A DNA stretch of 64,000 nucleotides from Lenzites betulinus (lineage: Eukaryota; Basidiomycota; Agaricomycetes; Polyporales; Polyporaceae). The position numbers and the translations under genes were made by a program. Each line of letters opens with the position of its first letter. The stretch's first letter is position 1. Positions 54,754 through 64,000 of the stretch are shown one piece after another. The notes below the pieces were generated by a model, which was not told the origin of the DNA, did no database searches, and saw only the letters and a program-made list of their open reading frames with translations. The DNA lies in NCBI GenBank assembly GCA_022264855.1, contig JABYQU010000072.1:1-64000 (forward strand). The letters run 5' to 3'.

Positions 54754-56359
54754 TTACGGCAGAAATTCAGAGAAATCAAAGGCGCCTGGAGCCTCGAGGG
54801 CCGCCTGAGCAACGCTCTGGAGAGTACTCCATGAAAGGTCTCCGATGCCAATTTCGTAGTCGAAGCCATTCTTTGTACACAGTGGGTCAGCACGGGTTTG
54901 CCGAATATGCAAATCGAAGCGTACATGTGGGTCCGCGTTGGGGATGACCTCCCAGTACAGCCAGGCAAGGCCGGCGGCGGTGATGGCATTGGCAAAGCTT
55001 TCGATATTTGAATTGCGCGCATCGGTCGACAGCGCATCTCCGTTCGGGCAGTCGTTGTTCTCCGTGTCAAAGAAGCACGCGCCCCTGTCGTATTTCAAGG
55101 ACATCAGTGCTGTTCTCGAGCAAGCGTGCAGGCCGACGGTCGATGGGGATCTGACAGGAACTTACCACTCCTCAACAATCAATTTCTTCCCTGCGTTTTG
55201 GGCCTGCTGAACAAACGGCGTGAGGGCGGACGTCGTCAGATCCCCAACCCCGTACGCGTGGATGGATATCACATCGAGTGCGTCGCATGTCAGCCAGTCG
55301 GACTGTACGGACTCGGTCAGGAAGGATTCGCCGCCGGTCATTACAAGTATCTAGGGTTTCATCAGCTCGTATCGTCAAGGAGAAACTTTCAGGATATGGT
55401 GTCCTTTACCCCGCTGTTGTCCCCTAGCTGTCCGCGGATAGTTTTTGCGCGATCGCATTGCCTGAGCAACCACATAGTCAGCAGGAGTATATACACCCTT
55501 ACTATACAAGAGGGAGGGGGCGTACCATTGTTGGTGTTGCTGGATGTAGTCCTGACCCTGAATACCACACGCGCGGTGTCGTAAGATGGTGTCCTACTAG
55601 CCCTCTCGAAATATACGTACCTTGCCAATCATTGCCTCATTCTCTGCTTCGAAGCCAAAGATGTACTCGTTAAGCTCCTTCCAAGGTTTCCCCAAGGTCG
55701 TATGGACGTGGTTGAGGACATGTACCAGCCGAGCATCAAATGCCTCTTGGGGTGCCTCTTGCTCGTAGAAGAAACCGGTTCCGAACTCTGCGCCGTAAAC
55801 ATCTCCGGCTTGAAGGGCATTGAAACTGTGCATCGTGATAATAAGCTGGAAATTACAGCGTCAGCGTTCATCCTGACTGAATTGGAGGGAAAAGGGAGCT
55901 CGCCTTGATCCCGTGAGCTTGTGCGTCGATCATGAAATCGTCGAGACGGTCGAGGACCGTGTCATTGTAACACGAGGCGTCGCCATTGCAGATCGTGTTT
56001 GGCTCCAGATCAGGGAAAGGGTCGATGTCAGTGCCCTAGGAACGAGGAGCACTTTATGAGTACTCTGTGTTGCTGTACTATAACGTCAGATTGAGTCTGT
56101 CCGCACCTTCTGGGTAAAAGACTGTCCGTCAAGCCACACGCGAAGAACCTTCATTCCGGCGCTCTGTAATCTACTGTAAACGAGTCAGTTTAGCGACCCC
56201 ACAGCGATCATAGAAGATCACAAACCTGAGCAATGTAGTCCGAGTGTCGGCACGTAGTCCGGCTGCATAGTACAAGTTGGAACCCGCGAATGTGTTCGCC
56301 GCCGCCGTAAGATGCAGCGCGCAGGAAAGGAAAACACTGAGAAGAGCGAGGGCGCGCAT
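54754..56359 (-). CDS. Secreted GH5 family glycoside hydrolase (mannanase-like)
   Basis: Signal peptide MRALALLSVFLSCALHLTAA, then NTFAGSNLYYAAGL, GMKVLRVWLDGQSFTQK, MIDAQAHGIKLIITMHSFNA, ELNEYIFGFEAENEAMIGK (acid/base Glu), LDVISIHAYGVGDLTTSALT, GKKLIVEEWGACFFDTENND (nucleophile Glu) and LAWLYWEVIPNADPHVRFDL, ending FDFSEFLP at 54754. About eight exons. The motif set fits the GH5 fold of beta-mannanase-like or related endo-glycanases; the exact subfamily and substrate are not determined. Neighbouring convergent GH16 gene may share carbon-source regulation, which is inference. Confidence 0.88.
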
Positions 56360-57478
56360 TTTTGCTGGGGTGCGGGATCGTGGAGCCGGCAACGATTGGC
56401 TTTTATATATTGCATAGACGCGACGGCGGGATACTTCTAGTTGCTCGGAAGCGAACCAGAGCGTCGTCGACCACGCCGATATGAGAGCGGGGGGCTGTGG
56501 AGCTCCCGAAGCGAAACGTTTGCAGTCTACGTGACAGATCGAATCCAATCAATACCACATGAGATTCGCAGGCGAGCACGATGCTATGCGATGTGGTCCT
56601 CCGCGTAGATACTGTGGCAGTGGCGGTGTGAGGCATGAGAGGCGGGCTCCGGCAGATCGTGACATATTCCATGAGCTGCGAATGGCAAGCTCTAAAACTC
56701 ATTTTAGTGGACAGCTGTGAGACCATCAATGACAGATTATACATGCCACAAGCCTACGGCTGTGGCTGTCTGCTAATTGCCACCTGCGTCCGACGTGTCC
56801 TCGTGGCACAGTCGCTCGCGGCTCGCCGGGATATCTCCAGCCGGTAGTGGATACCTCATGCAACACACTTCGTTCCCCACCGTGCTGGTAAATCTAAAAA
56901 CAGTCGATGATCAGCGCCAAATACGGGAAGCTATGCAGTGGGAGCAATGTACGTACAGCTCACGAGGTCTAGACAGCATGATACAATGCTAGTCCCAGGG
57001 AGCCACGAGCCGCGGTGACGCTTCAACGGGCGGCACCTCTGAAGCGTCGCGGCATCTGGCAATTCACTATGTATACTAACGAGATGATCGTGATAGTTGC
57101 CACTAGTAGCTGTCGCAAATAGATAGAGAATCTTGAGCTATGAAAGACATAAAAGATGTGAAACTTCCCTACAGCCTGTATCATTATCGCGCACGAGTAA
57201 GCGCAGGATATCTGAGATGTTGTAGTAGTACAAGTTCAAGAACGCCGTAGGTCAGTGACATCTTGCCATAGAGGGTGAGAATGCGGTGCAAGTCCTATTT
57301 TAGAAACATGACACCCTATTATGGCAATCGATCAGAGGAAGAGGATGATCACGCCGGATGCGGTTCGAGCGGCTGAGACCACTGCACTCGTTGTCTGCCA
57401 CCACCTCCTGCACCATCCGCGGGCTCATACCAACGTCGCAGTTGCTTTTCGTCACCTCTGCGCGAGTCTAGGATAGAG
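56360..57478. other. 1.1-kb intergenic stretch
   Basis: No gene seen. It separates the GH5 5' end from the next gene and presumably holds both promoters. Confidence 0.5.
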
Positions 57479-58141
57479 ATGCGCATCCTGGTTTTGGGCG
57501 GTACAGGTCCCTCTGGCATCTTAATCATTGAGCAGGCCCTAGCGCTTCATCACGCCCTCGTCGTCTATGTCCGTTCGCCACAGAAACTCCCGGCAACAAT
57601 CACCGCCAATCCCGCAGTCTCTGTCGTGGAGGGTCAGCTTACTGACAAAGACAAGCTCTTGGACGCGATGAACGGCGTCCACGCGGTCGTCTCCGCCCTG
57701 GGACCTGCCGTGAAGAATGGTCCGTTCCACCCCGCCAACACGCCGCTCGCCCATGCCTACACTTTAATCCTGGACACCATGAAGAAGCTGGATGTCAAGC
57801 GGCTGATACTCCTTGGCACGGCGAGCATGAAAGACGAAAACGACAAGTTCAGCCTGCAGTTCACGGTGCTCGTTGGCGGTGTCGCACTGTTCGCCCACAA
57901 TGCGTACAAAGACGTCGTCGCTATCGGCCAGACAGTCCGGGCGGCGGACGAGGATGTCATCTGGACGATTGCTCGCGTCCCACTCTTGACTGAGAAGCCG
58001 GAGAAAGACTTTGTCGCAGGCTATATTGGCGATGACAAGACGGGGACGAGGCTCTCTCGCGCGGCTTTCGCCGCCTTCGTGTTGAAAGAGTTAGAGACCA
58101 ACGAGTGGTGTCGGAAGGCGCCCTTGATCTCGTCCCCTTGA
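57479..58141 (+). CDS. NAD(P)-binding Rossmann protein (NmrA/BVR-B-like atypical SDR)
   Basis: Single exon, 220 residues. MRILVLGGTGPSGILIIEQA contains the GxxGxxG nucleotide-binding loop (GGTGPSG). VVEGQLTDKDKLLDAMNGVH and AVVSALGPAV follow, then KRLILLGTASMKDENDKFSL in place of a classical YxxxK and a C-terminal DVIWTIARVPLLTEKP, as in NAD(P)H-binding proteins related to biliverdin reductase B. The substrate cannot be told. The lack of introns contrasts with its neighbours. Confidence 0.85.
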   Translation: MRILVLGGTGPSGILIIEQALALHHALVVYVRSPQKLPATITANPAVSVVEGQLTDKDKLLDAMNGVHAVVSALGPAVKNGPFHPANTPLAHAYTLILDTMKKLDVKRLILLGTASMKDENDKFSLQFTVLVGGVALFAHNAYKDVVAIGQTVRAADEDVIWTIARVPLLTEKPEKDFVAGYIGDDKTGTRLSRAAFAAFVLKELETNEWCRKAPLISSP

Positions 58142-59277
58142 TTTATGGTGGGCAATCTTATGATGTGTTAGATGCTAGACTTATCCTGATATCGTCTAGG
58201 ACTCGAATAGAAAGAACGCAGAACCTTTGTAGGTGATATCCGGTGCAGGTTTCGTTCAGCAGCATAGGTTTGACATATAAATTGCACCCATAGGTCATAA
58301 TCGTCCCATTCCGGAGGTTGGATATATGTATCAATATGGATGTTACTCCGGTATACCGGTGTATCTCATCTCATTTGCTTGTCGAACATCCGGTCTTTCC
58401 GTCGGCGTAAACGAGCCGCGCAAATTTCATGTCTGGACGGAGACACACGCATTCAATTGCGATTGGACTGCGCTGCGGTGTTATAGCGCCCCTTCAACAA
58501 CCTTCCTTGACAACGATGGGTGGGTGGGTCTGGGTAGGTGCTGTGTCCAACCCACTCTTCCTCCGCGGCTGGCAGGCAATATGTTCCGAATGGGATTGAA
58601 TCCCAACAAACTTCCTTCCCACTAACTTTACCTGGACGATGCCAGTGCACGAGTACCTCAGCAGAAGAATCAACTCATTAAACCATTATGCCCAGTGGCA
58701 GGTACAAACTCACTCATCTGCTCTCAGCCAAAAACACTGACCGGCCCGCTAGGTCACCATACCCTCTTCGAATCCAGCTCCATGTCATCGGCTCCCCGAG
58801 CTCCGACCCCGTGGCCCTGGGGAGGAAATAGACGATGCCGTGTACGTATCATCGCTGTCCTGCACATCTTCTATCTCCACCCTCACGGCAGATTGCCGTG
58901 GACGTTGGGTGCCCGCGCGCTGGAAGTCCGGCTGCTCCCTTCCATGGCGAGGCCACTCTCTGCCGTCTGAACCCGCCGTGCCTTGCGGCGTTTCGACGAA
59001 GATCTGCTGAGCAATGCGCAGCGCGTGATTGGTGCTTCTGAGCTTACCGGCCCCCAATCCTATTGGCGGACGGGGTTGCACGGGCGCGTATGGACGCCCA
59101 GTGACATACGGAGACTCCATTACACGTCGTCTTCCGGGCAGCGAGCGATGTGGCAGGCATGATTTCCGCTCGGCACGCGATGTGAAAGGACCATGAAAAG
59201 ATGCAGGGTGAATACACGAACTACTGTACATCGTAGACAGATACAGAGGGCAAAGGGGTATGCATGGGGCACTCAGT
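58142..59277. other. 1.1-kb intergenic stretch
   Basis: No supported gene or repeat seen. Confidence 0.5.
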
Positions 59278-59706
59278 CTACCGCCGCCTCGAGTGCTTTC
59301 TGGGTTTGCCCCAAGCCATGTTGTCGTCATCCATATCTTCCGCCTACACCGGTGATGAGCAGGCGGTGATGGGTGTGTTATAAGAAATGCTCACATAATA
59401 TGATCCGCTTGACTGCGAGCTAGTCGACTGGAAGGTCGTCTGTCTGCGCGTGGGTGACAGGCCAGGCTGAAACACGGAAGTCAACATCTTTCGAAGAACA
59501 GTCACTCTGCAACGAGGAGCTCACAATCGAGATGTAGGACACTGGCGAATCACATTCGCGTGTTATAGGTGACGACGGCGGGGACGTCGTGTCTATTGAC
59601 AACTAACCACGACACTATCAGCGTCCGCTCCATAGCTTCGCCCACAAACGGGACATACCTTTGAGGACGCCTTGGAGGACTTGAAGAAAGAGAGTCGGCG
59701 CGACAT
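59278..59706 (-). CDS. Small Ser-rich protein with C-terminal DDDN-MAWG motif (paralog C)
   Basis: Four exons with phase-0 introns: MSRRLSFFKSSKASSK; LSIDTTSPPSSPITRECDSP then VSYISI; STSSQSSGSYY; AEDMDDDNMAWGKPRKHSRR then R, stop at 59278. About 79 residues. N-terminus, intron positions and last exon align with the gene at 44873-45330 (FAKFFPVRSSS; SYVISL; AEMMDDDNLAWGRPSRRQR). No known domain. A cytoplasmic or nuclear location is likely because there is no signal peptide. Confidence 0.65.
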
Positions 59707-60947
59707 CGTGTATGACGTTGGGTAGCGTGTCTCGCAGCTATAATGGTCCGGCCTTGAACGCGTGCAGCTTGCGCTGGGGAAGTAGCAGCTCCGACAATGG
59801 GGGTATAGAGTCGGACAGCGGGCCAAGGAGCGAAGCCTCGCAGCCAGTGCCTCTTATACTCGGTGCTCGCGCAAACAGGAGCTGATACGACTCCATATGG
59901 AACGCGCGCAGATGCCATATGCAAATGGGCCGCTATGGACAGGTACCCCGGTTGACCCATCAGGCCGAGTCGGATCGCCCGGCGGAGCGTCGAGGATCCA
60001 GGACTGGAAGGCCCACTCCGCAGGCGCGGCCCATGCTGCATATGCCCGCAGTGACCTTCCACACAGAACCCCGAATGTTGTTCCCGGTGCCACGCAGGCC
60101 TGGGAGACAGAATTTTAACTCTCGTGCATCCCCCCGCGCTCTCTGCCCATCAAACACCGGTGACGTTACTGAAACAGGCGAGACGTTCACACCTCCTATT
60201 CTTATCCCGGCCTGGTGCGTGACGGCGTTGGCGCTCTGGCAGCTTGTTGGACGGGTAGCCACGAGTATAGAGATGGGGACGCTTCTATAGGATAGGCACG
60301 AAGAGATGTGTCGCCTAGAGCCTCTGCCTCGAGCGTTCCGTCCCGGGAGTACACAAGGCAGAGACCCCTCGGAGGGCCTCGAGCGGAGGAAGGACGCGCC
60401 AGATGTGCAACGTGCCATCGCACAATCTGCAAATGACAGAAAATCTGATGATGCCGGGAGAGCGTAAAGTCGTTCTATTGGCGTAGCAGTGTCAACGACA
60501 TCTATTGGCAGAGCCACGCGCTCAATGGCGGGCGCATGATCCCTGCGTCCCGTGGCGGGCGGAGGGAACCCCGCAGGCGCAGCGCTGTGCACATGGCCCC
60601 CGCTTAGTGGCGATGGAAGGAGCCACTTACGAGAATGAGCTCGTAGCCGGACGGTGGCAGACTTTCGCCGCTCGAGGATTGATCGAGGGATCCCATCTTA
60701 CATCAGGAGCTTGGCAGCGCTTTTGTAGGCGTCCGTTTATGAAGTAACGGCAAAGCGAATGCAGAAAGTGGAGTGTATTAAGCCAATGACAGCTGCGACA
60801 TATCTAGACGACTAGTCGGTCAAAGGTGTACAAACGGGGGACCGCGAAAACCAGCGAAGCATGGGGCTTACCGCTCTATGCGCCTGCGGACGGGGGCAGG
60901 TCGCGATCGGAAGTGTTACACATCCGACATACCAGATCACAGGTTGC
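59707..60947. other. 1.2-kb stretch without a supported gene
   Basis: Several open frames on both strands but none with recognisable coding character. Presumably intergenic. Confidence 0.5.
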
Positions 60948-62108
60948 TCATGCTGTGAACTCCGTGTGGTTCAAGAGACCCTCCCATTGGAACTCGCTAG
61001 GTGTTTCATGGAAGGCCTTCAGCAGCGCGGCGCGCTCTTCCGAGCCTTCATTCCAGAGGTAGAATCTCTGCAAGTGGATAGCGAGCAACTGGGCGTCTTG
61101 CTGGCTGAGCAAGAATCTCCCTCCATCCTTGTCGGCTCCCACGCTGGGCGACACCGTCGCGGCTGCAGGTGTGATCTCACCGCGGAGAAGGACAAGCCCG
61201 TGGGTCTTCGCGAGGTCGGTGTAATGGGTGACAGCGAGATAAGGAGTGGCGAATGAGGTCCGCTGCTTGTACTCTTGCAAAGGCGTGAACAAGACGGTGG
61301 AGGTCTGAGGATTTGAGGAGGGTTTTGGCTGCGCGAAGATATCCGTAGTCGGCTCCTGTGGCGACCCGTGGAAGCCCCATTCCATCAGGTAGAACTCATA
61401 CGCCGGCTCCTTCGACCCTCCTTCGATCTGGGCATTCTCGCGGGGTACTGGGATCACAAACCTCGGATACTTCGACGCGACGTCCAGCATTTGCTGGTAT
61501 GTCTCGACGGGGAGCGCTGCGCAGATGTACCCACGGCCTGTGCCTCCGGAGCGTGAGGCATGGTAAGCACGCCACAGAACCGATATCTGCTCAGCGGAGT
61601 GGGGGGTTTCCAGGATCTTGTCCAGGTTGAATATACTCGAAAGGGACTGGCAATGCGTTGTCAGCTCAAATCCGCAAGATTGTAACTGCGTGCTTACCTT
61701 GACTGGAGAGCTGTCCTTGCGAGCTTTGCTAATAGAGGGCTTCGGCGCACCAGACGACGCGTCAGGTGAAGTTTTGGGGGGAAGAGAAGTCTCCGACGTT
61801 CCTGAGGGTTTACTGCTCTCCTCCTTAATCCTCTGTAGTCGTCGCTGCCTCTCCTGCTCTTTCAGCTGTGCGCGGATTTGCTCAACGCTCTTCCCTTGCC
61901 TGCAGTACATAGTATGTGAAAGTTAATTCGGAGACATATGTCATGGTACGTACTGTTGGGCTCTCCGCTGCAACTTCTCCGCGTACTTCTCCTCATAATT
62001 TACTTGCGGAGAGGTGAGCCCAGCATTACGAGCAACCGCAGTGAGCGAAAAGTTCCGCAGAGGAGCCCTGCTCCGAGGCACGAATGACAAAGCCCGTCTG
62101 GAAAGCAT
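60948..62108 (-). CDS. ATP11: Atp11-like F1-ATPase assembly chaperone
   Basis: A mitochondrial matrix chaperone that binds the F1 beta subunit before alpha/beta assembly. Exon 1 from 62108 (MLSRRALSFVPRSRAPLRNF then SLTAVARNAG) is an Arg/Ser-rich mitochondrial presequence; VNYEEKYAEKLQRRAQQ splices to GKSVEQIRAQLKEQERQRRL. After a Ser/Pro-rich stretch the core follows: LSSIFNLDKILETPHSAEQI, SVLWRAYHASRSGGTGRGYI, YPRFVIPVPRENAQ, EFYLMEWGFHG, VLFTPLQEYKQRTSFATPYL, AVTHYTDLAKTHGLVLLRGE and LLSQQDAQLLAIHLQRFYLW. All are ATP11-family hallmarks. It ends NHTEFTA at 60948. Confidence 0.92.
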
Positions 62109-62376
62109 TATAGACTGAACTTGTGAGCCAATCAAGCAAATAGGTGAAAGTACGTCGGAGGCAGACGGGTCAGCGCTCGCAGGCGCTCACGAGTGTGTGT
62201 CGAACAGACGCCCATAACGCCCGTTTGGGAGTTTTATGAGCTGCAAATGGCAATTACCGCCTTGTGACCTTCAACGACCACCATCTCCCCGACGTCGCCT
62301 ACAGTGTCCAGCTTTTACTGTTAACCAGCCGTGTCGGTGCGACTTAACCCCTTGGCCTCTGCACTAGAACCTTGAG

Positions 62377-64000
62377 ATGGCTCACCCTTGCCTGAGGACG
62401 ATCCAGTTCTGCATATATTCGTACACGCTAGTTGCGGTCGTCTTCACAACATATGTCTACGTGCTCTCGCCTCTTGTTGGACTCACGCGATCTTTGACGT
62501 CATCTGGAAAATTACTGGGCGATATCTCTGCTCAACAGAACGGGGGAAGACGCCTCTCATTGCTCTCAGAGTCTCGTGAAGTTGGCATTTATTCTGATCG
62601 TGCGGTGGTGCCTCTGGACGACAGACACTGGGCAGAAATCTGGCCTGTCGGATATGCTTCGTCTGAGATGCTCTACTTGGACAGTCCTGATGCTCCGCGG
62701 AAGGGGCCTGTAGGACTGGGGTACGCCGTACAAGAAGAAACACTGCTCTCGAAGGCTTTCTCGGATGCTATGCACCCAACTCGTATAATCCCGTTCTACT
62801 TCAAGGCATCTGGCTCTGTCGACTCTGACGACGTCACAATCACCACCCTTGTTACAAACAACAGGTTCCGGGTCTTCAAGCAGCTCGTCGAACGGTACCG
62901 AGGCCCTATCTCTGTTACAATCCACATACCGCTCCCGCTGCACTCTACCTTCGCCTCGCTCAAGCCGGACCACCCATCTAGAGTCGCTCTAAATAATCTG
63001 CATGCTCTATATGCGTCCTCTGCGCTATTCTCGCAGCACGTCGATGTCCATCTGGCTCTCTCCCCCTTCGTCAGCGTTCTTTCCAGCGGGAACGTGCCTA
63101 GCCTGGAAGGTGAAGGCGGCCGGCAGTTCAACGTCTGGCGTAATGCTGCCCGCCTCTTCGCGCGGACCGAGTTCGTCATGATGCTCGACGTCGACTTCGC
63201 TGTCTGCACAGACTGGCGCGGGGCCGTTCGAGACGCGCTTCGTGCGGCGGCCCTGCCCCCATCCGTCACGCCGCTCACACGCAGCCCCAGCCGGACGGCG
63301 TCAATAGCGTCGCGATAATGAAGATGCTCCGCGACGGGGCCGCGGCTCTCGTCGTGCCCGTGTTCGAGTACGTGAAGCAGGAAGCAGGTGTCGACCAGCG
63401 CACCTTCCCTGCAGACAAGCAGGCACGTCCCCCGTTCTCTGTTGCCCGCTCGCCGCCGATGTCTAATCCGCCTGGCTTGCCAGGCTCTTCTGCGACTCGC
63501 GAAAGCTACTCCGCCGGTCATCGCGTCGTTTCACGCGTCATGGGCCCCAGGCCATAACAGCACTGATTACGAGAAGTACTACGCCATACCACCCGACTCC
63601 CACACGGTGTACAAGGTGGAACATTATCAGAGCGCATACGAGCCGTACGTTATTACGAGCAAGCGCGTCAGCTGGTACGTACTCCGCATGCGACGAAGGT
63701 TTCAGTGCACGTTCTGACGGCCGCCGCTTCCTGCGCAGGTGTGACGAGCGGTTCGCCGGCTATGGCGGAAACAAGGCGGCCTGCCTTTTCGAGATGTACC
63801 TCAGCGGCGTCTCCTTCTACGTGCTCTCAGACCATTTTCTTATCCACCAGAGTCACAAGTACGAAGAAGAAGCCAGAAGGGAAGAGGTAAATATACCAAG
63901 AGCTGTCTTTCCACTCCCCAGCTGATCGCTCGTCATATTCAGCGGAAGTCGAACCGCAAATTGTATTCCGATTTCAAGGAGGAGGTGTGCCTGAGGTACG
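62377..64000 (+). CDS. GT49-like (LARGE-type) glycosyltransferase, 3' end outside window
   Basis: Starts MAHPCLRTIQFCIYSYTLVA; the next 20 residues (VVFTTYVYVLSPLVGLTRSL) form a type-II membrane anchor. Core blocks are VTITTLVTNNRFRVFKQLVE, ISVTIHIPLPLHSTF, RQFNVWRNAARLFARTEFVM, LDVDFAVCTDWR (DxD motif), AALVVPVFEYVKQE, YEKYYAIPPDSHTVYKVEHY, EPYVITSKRVSW, DERFAGYGGNKAACLFEMYL and FYVLSDHFLIHQSHKYEEEA, matching the GT49 family. There is a frame change near 63280-63300 with no intron of normal size (only 20 bases between GT and AG), so an indel or sequencing error is possible. The intron after ADKQ starts GCACGT, a GC-AG type. The gene continues past the right edge. Confidence 0.82.

Noticed and set aside
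1..64000. CRISPR arrays, prokaryotic operons, rRNA or tRNA genes
   Set aside because: The window is fungal, spliced DNA; I saw no regularly spaced repeats and no convincing tRNA or rRNA by eye.

Overview
The window is genomic DNA of a basidiomycete fungus, most likely an agaricomycete of the wood-decay (polypore-like) type. It is GC-rich. Host genes are split by many short GT-AG introns of about 50-60 bases. They include a sterol C-22 desaturase-type P450, the ribosome-biogenesis factor Utp5, a Pho85-type kinase, a peroxisomal SCP2-type thiolase, secreted GH16 and GH5 glycoside hydrolases, the mitochondrial factor Atp11 and a GT49-like glycosyltransferase. All identifications come from reading motifs and translated exons; no database search was run.

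Layout. 1-906: 5' part of a CYP61/ERG5-like gene (minus). 1260-1968: a 709-bp miniature inverted-repeat element with a TA target duplication. 2151-4782: an unrecognised low-complexity protein. 5123-38535: a three-level nest of DNA transposons (below). 38962-43287: UTP5 and a PHO85-like kinase gene, divergently arranged. 43635-50983: sparse, with an unrecognised gene, two small paralogous genes and the thiolase. 52926-62108: GH16, GH5, an NAD(P)-binding protein, a third small paralog and ATP11. 62377 to the end: a GT49-like gene that runs off the window.

The nest is the main feature. (1) A CACTA/Tnp2 element occupies 5123-38535, with 24-bp terminal inverted repeats and a 3-bp duplication TGA. 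(2) A 25.2-kb KDZ-class element (9946-35167, 8-bp duplication GTTGTGGC) interrupts one of its accessory genes. (3) A second, different 12.6-kb KDZ element (19016-31640, 8-bp duplication GGCTGTAT) interrupts the transposase of the first. Removing each insert plus one duplication copy restores an open reading frame across both junctions. This fixes the boundaries and the order of events.

Both KDZ elements carry the same five genes in the same order and orientation: a protein with a divergent HMG-like box (-), a protein with two RNase H1-N/viroplasmin-like domains (+), a small basic-N-terminus protein (-), a TET/JBP dioxygenase (-) and the KDZ transposase (+). The association of KDZ transposons with TET/JBP and divergent HMG genes in basidiomycetes is published. 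The five-gene cassette, the double viroplasmin-like protein, the small protein, the element-specific palindromes upstream of it and the asymmetric termini are what I would look at as possibly undescribed. The inner TET copy has a one-base deletion in a G run inside its catalytic core. The outer TET copy has intact metal ligands, although its host element has lost its transposase.

Outside the nest, three short genes (44873-45330, 48027-48571, 59278-59706) encode serine-rich proteins sharing a C-terminal acidic DDN-L/M-AWG motif followed by basic residues. They look like a small dispersed family that I cannot name.
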